Positions 1 through 10,679 of a DNA stretch of 64,000 nt are shown here, one piece after another. Both the position numbers and the translations under genes were made by a program. Below the pieces are notes generated by a model. The model was not told the origin of the DNA, searched no databases, and saw nothing but the letters and a program-made list of their open reading frames with translations. This DNA comes from Eutypella sp. D-1 (Eukaryota > Ascomycota > Sordariomycetes > Xylariales > Diatrypaceae). The stretch's first letter is position 1. Each line of letters begins with the position of its first letter. The stretch is from NCBI GenBank assembly GCA_023313575.1, contig JAJTTP010000015.1, forward strand, positions 1,054,001-1,118,000. Direction: 5' to 3'.

Positions 1-270
1 TCTGATGAACGCCTCTCTCCCCTTCACCGTCGCATCGCAGTAGTCCATATCCCTCCGTCCTCTTCTTAAGGCTAAATCCTTTCGCGCGCGCGGGGACTGT
101 ATACGTGCTTTTCTATAACTCGAAGAGAGGAATTAGATGTTATCTCGCATCTGCTGTGCGGCGCCGACAACCTTCCCTATCCTCCTTGCGACGTCTCCTC
201 GTCCTTCCTCCCGCTACTACCTTGTGTCGCAAACCCCCCATAGATAGCCTCGCTTGGCCAGTATATCAAT
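1..270. other. Leader and upstream region of the first gene
   Basis: No coding region is supported here. The stretch is pyrimidine-rich, as is common for fungal promoters and 5' leaders, and precedes the carrier gene start at 271. No clear TATA box was seen. Confidence 0.4.
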
Positions 271-1732
271 ATGGCGACTGTACGTATATTGTCTTGTGTG
301 TGCCGCAGCACGGCCGCCGAACCGGATCGCTCGATGCGCTGGCCCCGCCAAACTCACGGGTCCAGTATCCGGCAAGAACGAAGCAGCAAGCTGACGAAAA
401 TCCCCCCCCCCCCTTCTAGAGACCCGAAGATGCCATCAAGGCCAAGTACGCCCCCGGCGATCGAACGGAAAAGTTCCGGGACTTCTTCTCCCAGCCGGTA
501 GTCGCCGCCTTCTGCGCCGGCGGCGTGGCCGGCGCCGTCTCCCGCACCGTCGTCTCGCCCCTCGAGCGCCTCAAGATCCTGTTCCAGGTCCAGAGCGTCG
601 GCCACACCGAATATAAGCTGTCGGTCGGGAAGGCGCTCGCGAAGATGTGGAGGGAAGAAGGCTGGAGGGGCTTCATGGCCGGCAATGGCACCAACTGCAT
701 CCGCATCGTCCCGTACTCCGCCGTTCAGTTCGGCAGCTACAACCTTTACAAGCGGGTAGGTTACCCGGGCAAAACTTCTTTTTCTTTCAACAGTGAAAGG
801 GACTAGAGCAAGCTGGTCTGTGTGTCCATGACAATTCAGTGACTGATCGCGCACCCTCTTTACTAGCGTTTCTTCGAAGAATACCCCGATGCGCCCCTGG
901 CACCTTTGGAGAGGCTGGTATGCGGAGGACTAGCAGGCATCACATCGGTCGTGTTCACGTACCCGCTCGACATCGTGCGCACGCGGTTATCTATCCATTC
1001 GGCGTCCTTCGCGGCCCTGGGCGAAAAACCGAAGGACGGCAAACTCCCGGGCATGTGGACCACCCTGGTGGCGATGTACAAGCAGGAGGGAGGCCTGCCC
1101 GCCCTATACCGGGGCTTAATACCTACGGTGGCCGGCGTCGCCCCATACGTACGTCCCGTCCCGTCCCTCCTTACCCCTCACTCCCTCTTGCTCGGCACGA
1201 CGCCTACGTTGCGCGATTGATCGGGGGCGGTGATTGCTTACGCTTTTCCACAGGTTGGCTTGAACTTCATGACATACGAATTCGTACGGAAATACCTGAC
1301 GCCTGAGGGCGACAAGAACCCCAACGCCGGGCGGAAACTCCTCGCCGGTGCCGTGTCCGGCGCCGTCGCACAGACTTGTACATATCCATTGTAGGTTGAC
1401 ACCCCTTCCTTCGTCCCTCCCTCCGCCCCTCTTCCGGGCAAGTTTAGTATGGGCACGTGACTTACTATTTCCGTCTTGTCTTGTCTTTTTTTTACAGTGA
1501 TGTACTGCGCCGGAGATTCCAGATCAACACGATGTCGGGCATGGGGTACCAGTACAAGTCCATCGGCGACGCGGTCAAGGTGATCGTCACGCAAGAGGGC
1601 ATCCGGGGCCTCTACAAGGGCCTGCTCCCCAACCTGCTCAAGGTGGCGCCTAGCATGGCCGCCAACTGGCTCAGCTTCGAGGTGACGCGCGACCTCCTCG
1701 TCGGACTGAAACCGGAGCCCGTCGACTTATGA
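271..1732 (+). CDS. Mitochondrial carrier, yeast YPR011C type (APS/PAPS carrier family)
   Basis: Five exons join in phase: 271-279, 420-755, 867-1148, 1254-1390 and 1498-1732, giving 332 aa. The first exon is only ATG GCG ACT, followed by a GTACGT donor. Three tandem SLC25 repeats are visible with the signature P-x-[DE]-x-x-[RK]: SPLERLK (P50), TYPLDIVR (P148) and PFDVLRR (P254). Repeat 1 carries GGVAGAVSRTVVSP and NCIRIVPYSAVQF, which resemble yeast YPR011C, a mitochondrial inner-membrane carrier for adenosine 5'-phosphosulfate and PAPS. Length matches that family (about 326 aa). Substrate is inferred from family resemblance; a SLC25A42/Leu5-like CoA carrier is the main alternative. The exon model is solid because all junctions keep frame and every intron is GT-AG. 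Confidence 0.9.
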
Positions 1733-3036
1733 TAACATAGAAGAGAGAGAGAAAGGTAGTGACTTGAGTTGAAATTTGAGTTGCCGTGGCGGGTTTTGGG
1801 ATCATAGAAGCGGGCGCTGGGCCGGGCCGGGCTGGGGGTTAAATAGAGAAAAAAAAAGAAAGGAAAAACTTGAGCCACCAATCCGATCGATCGATCGATG
1901 GGCACATACATAGGTTTCTCTTTTCTTTCTTAAGCCCATCGGCAGCACTTTATATCTTATTTTTATCTGGGCGGAACCTCATCTTCATCATAGGGAAAAG
2001 AAGGAAGGAAGTTACTTGCGGCTAGACCTGGGGTTGGGAAAAGAGGGGCGTGATAATCGCGATAGAGAACCACGATCGCATAAAGGGGTTACGGGGGGTG
2101 GAGGAGAGGACCGGATGGCCAGCATGGGACACACGGAATGTCGTTGCTTAGGTTACTACTGTTGACCTACCGTACTTGAGGCTTGATTTTCAACCTCGGG
2201 ATAGATCGTTTTCTTCGCTTGGAACTCTGGGGAGAGTTGAGTTGGTAGAAGCGAGGGAAAGAAAAAAAAAGGAAAGTGAAAAAGGGATGAGGGGGTTAAG
2301 GGGCGGATAAACAAACCCAATAGAAGGGAACTGGAGGATTTACATAGACAGACGACAGGAAAATAACAAAAGAGGCGCTTCATAGATCAACCAACAATAT
2401 CCACAACAACGATGACGACGACAACAACGCTTTCAAGGCTTGGTTATGAGGATAGCTCAGGGAGGGGCCGCGGCAATCGTTTCGCTTAGATGAGAGATCC
2501 TGATATGGCCGGGGAGCCCCCTCGGAACAGCCTCTTATCGGCGTCATGGATATAGAGGAATGAATAGAAAAAAGCATTTGTTCATAGTGGTTGATCTTTC
2601 AGGGGCATGTGTACCACCTGACCACCAACGATTATGTATTATGTAATACTTGGTAGACCCATTTATATTATTGCCAAGATTTCCAGGAGAGCGGGTCTAT
2701 TATCAGACCAAACTGCGCCACATCGTATCAAGCCACATAAACTGATAAGATAACAGACCTCTAAATCACTAACTAGCCTCACTAGGTTCCCTAATTCAAC
2801 CAATCAAGTAGCCAACCCTAACAATTTGCCGGCTACCACCGCTCACCCACACAAACCACACACACACCAGCAGAATTTCCTCCCGCAACTTTTTTTCCAC
2901 GAAAAGTGCAGTCCCACTCTTGGTGATCTTCTGTTTTCGAACTTTCTTTCCGATCAACCACGGACGACAACATTTTGTCTTTTTACTAACCCTCAACGAC
3001 GACAACAGCCAGGACCTCCTTCCTCCCGACGACAAG
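1733..3036. other. Intergenic: 3' UTR of carrier gene and promoter of rpl18
   Basis: No coding potential is supported. Purine-rich tracts follow the carrier stop. The last 250 bases before rpl18 hold a telobox-like element and a pyrimidine-rich leader. Confidence 0.5.
2814..2821 (+). promoter_or_regulatory. Telobox-like AACCCTAA element upstream of rpl18
   Basis: The octamer AACCCTAA lies about 215 bp upstream of the rpl18 start codon. Tbf1-type factors bind this motif, and it is associated with ribosomal protein promoters in several ascomycetes. Role here is inferred from position only. Confidence 0.45.
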
Positions 3037-4218
3037 ATGGGTACGTCTTTAATAATATCATTGTCCATTTGGAGTCTTCGTGTGCAAGTGAAGGATTGAG
3101 GGAGGGAATTGAGACCCGACGGTTCATGGATTGATTTGGCAAGAAATAAACACGAAACCGACATGACATGACTGTATTGTCTTGTCTGGTATCTTGTGGG
3201 CATCAATCAATCTTGACTGTGATGGGTTTTTAATTCTCTTCCTCTATCCTTTGCGCAAGTGGGAAGAAAAAAAGAAAGAAAGAAAGCAAGAAACAGAAGG
3301 AACCATATACTGGTTTTTTTCTCTTTTCTTCTTCTTCTTTTGTTTTTAACCCTCGAAAGAGCATGCTTGAACATAAAAAAGCTGACCATGGCTTTTTTCT
3401 TTTCCACTCTGAATAGGCATTGATCTCGATCGTCACCACGTGCGCAGCACCCACCGCAAGGCGCCCAAGAGCGACAATGTGTACCTCAAGCTCTTGGTGA
3501 AGCTTTATAGGTTCCTGGCCCGTAAGTAATTTGATTCCTGCAGCTCGTCCCCTGGCTTGTTCAAATATTTTCATCGAGATGTCGACTGTGTTGGATTGCT
3601 GGGATTTTCATGGTGCTAATTGCGTGTGTGTGTGTGTGTGATTTACAGGCCGAACCGACTCTGCCTTCAACAAGGTCGTCCTCCGCCGCCTCTTTATGTC
3701 CCGGGTAAGATCGATATCCCGTATCCGACGTCTGCTATAACACATATCCTGACGGAACCATTTGTCTAGATCAACCGACCCCCCGTTTCCCTGTCCCGCG
3801 TCAAGGGCCAGATCCGCGACAAGGAGGACAAGACCGTCGTCGTTGTCGGCACCGTCACGGATGACAACCGTCTCCTCGAGGTCCCCAAGGTGACCATCGC
3901 CGCTCTGCGATTCACCGCTACTGCCCGCAGCCGCATCATCGCCGCCGGTGGCGAGGCCCTGACCCTCGACCAGCTGGCTCTGCGTGCCCCCACCGGCAGC
4001 AACACCCTGCTGATCCGTGGCCCCAAGAACGCCCGTGAGGCTTTCAAGCACTTTGGCTTCGGCCCTCACAAGAACAAGGTATTTACTATTGTGCCAGATT
4101 CCAGGTGGCGGGGATATTATCATACTGACTTGCACTCCAGAAACCCTACGTCCAGTCGAAGGGCCGCAAGTTCGAGCGTGCCCGTGGCCGCAGACGATCG
4201 CGTGGTTTCAAGGTCTAA
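3037..4218 (+). CDS. rpl18: 60S ribosomal protein L18 (eL18)
   Basis: Five exons (3037-3040, 3417-3521, 3649-3704, 3770-4078, 4141-4218) give 183 aa, close to the 186 aa of yeast eL18. The first exon is ATG plus one base; the codon for Gly2 is split by a 376-bp intron. The protein begins [20 protein letters not shown] and ends RRRSRGFKV, both typical of eL18, and contains [11 protein letters not shown] and [10 protein letters not shown]. It is a structural protein of the large ribosomal subunit. All introns are GT-AG and phases agree across every junction. A long first intron directly after the ATG is common in fungal ribosomal protein genes and may affect expression; that is inference. Confidence 0.97.
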
Positions 4219-5462
4219 GCAGGGCTTGGGCATTATTGGGGGGTTTGGTCTTGCGTTGTTACGTCTCTTTCTTCCGATAAAAGTCACGAGGGAAGATATG
4301 CGAATGCAACTTTGGAACTGGAAGGGAAAAACAGGGATGTGTGCTTTTTTCTTTCCGACTTGATGATTTCTGCATGGTTCGGCGTGGAATGGTTCTTCAC
4401 AACACACACACACAACAAAAATTACTCGATACGGAATGGAGATGCTTTGCCATTTCTACTACAATGCCAAGACCAGACCCCCTTGCCTTGAGACATGCAT
4501 GATATGAAGACAGTACTTTACGACCACCTACCTACCCTACCTGGCGCCTTGGAGGTTATGACGGCACGGCACAGCATAGCGGCCGGGGTTATGACCGAGT
4601 TGATGCGTGTAAAGCATCTGGGTTTAGGGCAGAGGTTAAAAAAAGTCGTCTCGTAGATGCAAATGCCAACCTGAAGAATAAAGAAGAATCATCATTGATA
4701 AAAACTTGAAACTTCCCATATCTCCGGTTTCTTTTATAAAGTTTCGTAAAATCGCTTGCCAGATAAAAAAAAAAGCCCATCGTGTATAGCGGGAAGTGGT
4801 GGTCACCTGACTACGTGCTCAGGACGCGATGAACCTTGGCTAAGTAACTACCAGGCTATTTCGTCATGGATACCTAGGTTTGATTCGGTCCCTTTCATCC
4901 CTCCCTCACCTCACTTCCAATCAACTAACTACCTCTATGAAGTATGGAAAAACAAGCTAAGAACTTCGGACTTCATATAACCTACCTCCTGCAAGGTAGT
5001 GGGCATGAGTAGCGAGAAAATACAACTTTACAACTTCTCACATCAACCATATCCCCATCTGCATCGGAACCTTGGATTCCCGTTGCCAATTGACGATCGC
5101 GGGCTAGGTAATAATAACCTCCCGGTATTTCCATTAGGTACCTAGTCTAAAGTATCCCCGAAAATTACTTGCCCATATATTATACAATTTTTACTCATCG
5201 CTTTCTAGGCAATTGCCTACCTGCCTCTTAACGTTGAACGACTATATTGGTTGCAGTATCTATCTATCTATCTATCTATCCCCTTAGGTGCGCCACGCAT
5301 TTTGAAGTAATCCGGTGGACCGGAGCATCTCATCTTTCTCCGAAAGGGCCCGGGTCCCAAGCTAAAAGGTCCGAGACGTCCTTAGGACTGGGCAAGGCAG
5401 GGCAGGGCAGGGTAAGGGAGGCAAAGGGGAACTAAGGGAGAGAAGAGACTGACTGGTCGGAG
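4219..5462. other. Intergenic between rpl18 and the SRAP gene
   Basis: No coding region is supported. It contains several TAGGTACCTAG-type words near 5105-5145 and a TATC microsatellite just upstream of the next gene. Confidence 0.5.
5257..5281 (+). repeat. (TATC)n microsatellite
   Basis: About six uninterrupted TATC units, in the promoter region roughly 180 bp before the SRAP-domain gene. Confidence 0.9.
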
Positions 5463-7478
5463 ATGTGTGGTCGGTATGCGCTGGCTTTGGTAAGTTATAT
5501 ATATCATGTTTGTTTTGTCCAGTCGATGACCGGAACCCCGCCTCATTCATAGGTTATTCCCTAGGCACCCCTCTTGACTCACAAATCTACGTATCCCCTT
5601 CTCCTCGCATTCTCCATCCTTCCTACGGAGGTCCCATAAACCGATGCGATTGGATGTATGTATATAGTAACAAGACCTCACCCCATCTCCATCAGCGGCC
5701 GGCCCAGATCCGCCAGATGCTGCAGGACGACAACATGCCCGTGTACGACGCGCCGCCCGACTACGGCGACGAAGGGCAAAACGGCGCTGCCGACGATGGA
5801 CATGAAGCGGGCTCGCCGCCGCCGAGGCAGTCCCACAACTTCGCCCCGGGCTACCACGGCGTCGTATACCGTGCCGACGTGCCGGACTGGGGCGCGGGGC
5901 CCCGACGTCAGCGGAAGGGCGGGGCCGATGACAAGGACGCCGCCGGCGATGACAACGCTCCCGACCCCGGCCCCGCCGAGGAGGTCCGCTATAAGCTACA
6001 GACGATGAAGTGGGGCCTAGTGCCGTTCTGGACGAAGAGGCCGTCGGACTACGGCTCGGTGATGAAGACGATCAACTGCCGGGACGACTCGCTGGCGCAG
6101 CAAGGCGGCGGCAGCATGTGGGCGTCTATGAAGGCGCGCAAGCGCTGCGTCGTCGTCGCCCAGGGCTTCTACGAGTGGTTGCACAAGGACCGCGACAGGG
6201 ACAAGGTGCCGTATTTCGTGCGCCGCAGGGATGGGAGGCTCATGTGCTTTGCGGGCTTGTGGGATGTTGTTGTTTATGAGGGTGAGTTTCTTACTTTTCT
6301 AACCCCTGTTGCTGGTTTTTCCTCCTCTTCTTTTGGGTGCTGGCAAGGAAGACGCCGCCCCCCTCCTCCCCATTATACATACATCCCCGCATCCATGCCC
6401 CTGGTAACCCAGTCTTGTATTGTGCTCGAATTTGCATCGATTGGAGTGGATGGTTTGTTACGTATAATATATGTGTGTTGAAGACTAAATGAGACTCCAG
6501 ACGATGATGAGCGCAGGAAGAACTACACCTACACCATCATCACGACGGAGTCGAACAAGCAACTCGGCTTCCTCCACGACCGCATGCCCGTCATCCTCGA
6601 GAACGGTTCGGAGGCGCTTCGTACGTGGCTCGATCCTGGGCGCTACGAGTGGTCCAAGGTGAGTGAGTGTAGGGATCTACGGGCATTCTCATGCCAAGGA
6701 GTTGTTGCGAGGCACGTGGGTCGCGCTAGAATCCTAAAGCCCTTGATCCCCCCCCCCCCCTCCTGAGCAGAGCCCATGGTTAGCCATTCGACGATTCACG
6801 GCCTGACACGCAACGCAGGAATTACAGGCCCTTCTCCGGCCGTTCGACGGCGAGCTCGACGTCTACCCCGTGACCAAGGACGTCGGCAAGGTCGGCAACA
6901 ACTCGCCGTCCTTCATCATCCCCGTTGACAGCGCCGAGAACAAGAACAATATCGCGAATTTCTTCGCCCGCGGCGCCGCGAAGAAAGGGGCCGCAGGCGG
7001 CCGCCCGAAGACGGAGAGCTCGTCGATAGGGAAGGCGCCGCCGCTGCCGCAGAAGAGCCCGGACCAGCCCGAGATCAAGATCACGAAGGACGAGGGCTTC
7101 GTCGAGGCTGATGGTGAAGGTGACGGTGACTTCGTAGCAGACACAGATGACCCGCCAGCGGGTAAGGCCCCACCCACACGCAAGAGGAAGGCAGACGACG
7201 ACAAGGAAGTATCCGCGGAGCAAGACCCATCGCTGTCGTCGCCATATGTAAAGAAGACAGCCACCTCCTCATCACTGCTTTTCTCGCCTACAAAGGGCAG
7301 TGGGGATAAGAAGGCTAAGACAATCAGCTCCACGAGCAACACCGAGGGCAAGAGCAGAGACGCTGGGGTAAAGAAGAGTCCCGCTGCTTCTGCTAGGGGG
7401 AAACCGAAGCAAAGGAAGGGGCAGGAGGAGCCGGCGACGCAGAAGAAGATCACCGGCTTTTTCGCCAATAGTTCGTGA
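5463..7478 (+). CDS. SRAP-domain (HMCES/YedK-type) abasic-site DNA-protein crosslink protein with C-terminal PIP box
   Basis: Four exons (5463-5489, 5696-6281, 6501-6658, 6819-7478) give 476 aa. The start is fixed by MCGRYAL: after Met removal, Cys2 is the catalytic residue that crosslinks to abasic sites in single-stranded DNA. Other SRAP hallmarks are WGLVPFW (W115), the NCRDDS segment near N136, GFYEW (E169) and HDRMP (H229). A low-complexity acidic insert separates the N-terminal strand from WGLVPFW. The lysine-rich tail (about 320-476) ends in QKKITGFF (465-472), a canonical PCNA-interacting Q-x-x-I-x-x-F-F motif, as in human HMCES. A second PIP-like segment lacking Gln, KNNIANFF, sits at 299-306. 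It probably acts in the nucleus at replication forks. Family assignment is firm; PCNA binding is inferred from the motif. Confidence 0.93.
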
Positions 7479-9261
7479 TGGCCCCCCGGTCTGTCTATCT
7501 GTCTGTCTGCCCCGGATGATAAGTTAAGGGGCGGGCAGGGCTTGTGTTGATGTCAATGATAGTGATGGTTTCATGGCTGGTTAAAATGGGCGGGCATTTT
7601 CTGGTGTGTTTGCTCTTCGTGGATACTAATTTATAGCTGCCTTATCTATTTTTGCTTGTGTATATTTGCATGGTAGGGAAGATATACGTATGGAACTTTT
7701 GGGACTGCTGAGCGAGATCTGTGGCCGCTGATTTAGCAACTGCTTAGTGCCAGCACCGGTGGAAATAATAAAAGAAAAAGAAAAGGGGGCGTATCTTGTC
7801 ACATACCGGCCCGAAATCCAGGTTAACTGAATCTCCATTCCAGTCAGTCTAGTTTCGATTCAAAGTGGAATGTTTGTCGAGGCAGGCCATTAATTTCGCT
7901 ATACTTTATACTTACATATACGTCCTTAGTTATCACGTATATCCCCGCCCCAACAATTCACTCCCGGGGGTATGCTCTAGAATAGACTGGACAGATAGAT
8001 AAACATAGACCTCAGCGGCAAACCCGGAGGGCGCGTGGGTTTACGATTACATTACATGCACAGCAAAGAAGGTAGGAAGTCCCGTCCAGATATATAGACA
8101 TCTACACTCAAACGGACGCAGACGTTATTGGAGCGGGCACGGCACGAGCGGGGCACACGCAACGCCTTCTTTATTTTTATTTTTTACTGTTTGGCTCTGT
8201 TCTTCTCGGACGGAGCGTCTAGCGCTTGCTCCTGTCCCCCTCACCCCTTTTCCCAGGTTGTTTGAGTCCATTCATCTTTAGGTTTTTAGGTTACTTCAGT
8301 AAGTAGGTCGGTAGGTAGGCTGGACTGGGTCGGGTTGGGTGAGGTTGGGTTCTAGGTTGAGTAGACTGGACTGGACTATGATAAGGACGGGACACTTCGA
8401 TGCTCTCTCTCTCTCTTCCTGATGCCGGTAGGTAGATTGGACTAGACGGGTTTACGCCCGAGTCTTTTCCACCACTATACCACACCCCCTATTCTCGCCC
8501 CTGTCCGTTCCGTCAGCGCCCTCCGGGAGCTTCTCTCCCAGAGCGCAAATTCTCCAGTCAGTCAGTCTACGCTTTCTATCCCCTTCTCTTCTTCTTTCTT
8601 AAGTTTAGTAGTTTAGGTCAAGGCAATAATGATGCATAGGCGAGACGCTCCTCCCTCCCGCATTGGCGTTGGGAAGGGAGGGAGGGAGAGGGGCGTGGCT
8701 GGGCAAGGGGGGCACTCTTCACGATGCTCGAATGGACGAAGAAAAGAAAAGGCAAAATAAAAAAGGACACAAAGAAAAGGTTGAAATAAATGAAGACTAA
8801 GATATAAAAAAAGAAAAAAAAAAGGAGGTCGGATTCAATGGTATAATAGGTTCCACCCCCCTATCCCGGTTCCTGAACGCCAAGTGCTGTGAGCCCCTCC
8901 CCCTTATGAATTTCCCCAAGATATGTCCCCCATACCTCTTCCCCTGCCCCTCGCCATCCCTTTCCTCCCTTTTTTTCCCGACCCAAAAATCGCGGAACCA
9001 ATCCTCTCGATCCGGGTTTCATCTTCGTCGGTTAAAATGCCAAGAATATAATATTTTTAGAAAAGAGGGACTCGATGCGTGCTTCCGCAGCGTGTCTGTG
9101 TTTCCTCATCGCCCGCCCGCCCGCTGTGACCTGCGGCCGGGGAATTCCTTCGAGATCTGTGCTTCCCCTCCCCTTTCCCTATCGGCGAAGAGGTACAGAC
9201 TCGGATCCCTACATGTTAAGTAGTAGTCGTGGCCATGTCCACTCCGTGTGATAACCATGCC
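7479..9261. other. Intergenic between convergent SRAP and ice2 genes
   Basis: Both neighbours point inward, so this holds two 3' UTRs. No open frame resembles a gene. It contains purine-rich A/G tracts near 8750-8830 and short GGTAGGT/GGGTTGGGT runs near 8300-8360. Confidence 0.5.
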
Positions 9262-10679
9262 TCAGTCAGTCTTCCAGTGGTTGACCAGGCCGCTATCGGC
9301 GTCGTCGTTACCGAGGTAAAGCTCGATGGCGTACAGGCCCATCGTGATCGCGACGTTTATCCAGCGCCACGCGTTCCCCCCGGCGTCACCGTGTCGCAAG
9401 GTCCAGCCCTCCTCGCCGTCGCTGGTCGAGAAGTGCTGGAGTAGCAGGCTCGTGTAGACGGCGATCAGGATCGAGGGCGAGAACCAGGAGAGGAAGCCCA
9501 GGAGGCGGTTCGCGCTGTCGGAATCGTCGAGGGACGGCCCTTCCATGAGGGCCTTGGCGCCCAGCTCCCGCACGGCCGGGATGATGCGCGTGGCGCAGTA
9601 GAAGACGATGATGCGGTATACGAGGGAGATCATGACGGAGGGGGCTATCGTCTGGAAGGCGGCGTGGAGGAACTTCAGGGACGAGTAGACGGCGGAGGGG
9701 AGGGTGCCGAGCAGATGGAGGAAAGTCGAGTAGCTGGCCATGATGATGGGTGGCAGCGGCGGGAAATCGGGCTGGTTGGCGGTCTGCTCGGCGACGGCTG
9801 CCTGGGCCTCTGGCGACATAGCATAGTCGGTGAAGATCTGGTATATGCACAGGACGACGTAGGAGAAGAGTAAGGAGGACTCGATAGGGTTTCCCCGTCC
9901 GGTGCCAATGCCCAAGCCGCACAGAAAGATCGCAGAGGTAACGGTCACACCAATCAGGGTGGCGTCGCGGTTGTTGATCGACGGGAAGAGCGCAACTCTC
10001 CATAGGAAGTGGAGAGCGCTGGCAATGATCGAAGCGGAGATCATGAGGAGTATGAGCTGTATCGGCTGGGATTAGCATGTGACACAAGTAGATATAGATA
10101 GGGTTAAGAGATGGGAAGGGGAGGGGAGAGGGGAAGGGGAGGGGGGACACGTACAACCCATGTATCACTCCTCCCTCTGTTCACAAGCCATCTGGATATC
10201 TGACCAGCAGCCTGGATGACCAAAAGGGTGCAGAAGCCCTCCATGAGCTGGAAAACCGGACTCGAATATCGCAAGGCCTTATCCCATCCTCCCAAGGTCA
10301 TGGATTCCAACAAACCCCGGTCACCGAAGAACCATTCGGACCACGTAGTGTGGTGCTCCTGCGTGGTGAAGCCGCTCACGGTCCTGGACACCCAGTCGGT
10401 GCTATTCGCATCGATGGCGAAACGATGTAAGGACCATATCAGCAGGCTGGGTATGACGAACCATTGGGCGGTCTGGAGAGCCTTCATGAAGGTCCATCGT
10501 AGGCGGGAGTTGTCGGGAGTGATGAGCTTAGCGGTGCTGTAGACTATATAGAAGCCAAATAGGGCGAGGCTATAAGCCAAGCCGCTGTCCTGGCCGCCAA
10601 CATCGAAAGATATGGGAATAGAAAGGATTACGGTTAAAAGAAAGATGGAACTAAAAATGACGTTGAAAAACCACCACAT
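9262..10679 (-). CDS. ice2: Ice2 family ER membrane protein
   Basis: Two exons on the minus strand, 10679-10155 and about 10056-9262, give about 439 aa. The donor is GTACGT; two in-frame acceptors differ by three residues, and the downstream one (after CCGATACAG) is preferred because it leaves room after the CTAAT branch site. The start MWWFFNVIFSSIFLLT and the segment SFDVGGQDSGLAYSLALFGF match the fungal Ice2 N-terminus, and TPDNSRLRW also fits. The protein is strongly hydrophobic with many membrane segments (yeast Ice2 is 491 aa). Ice2 works in inheritance and structure of cortical ER and in ER lipid balance. Function is assigned by family only. Confidence 0.88.
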
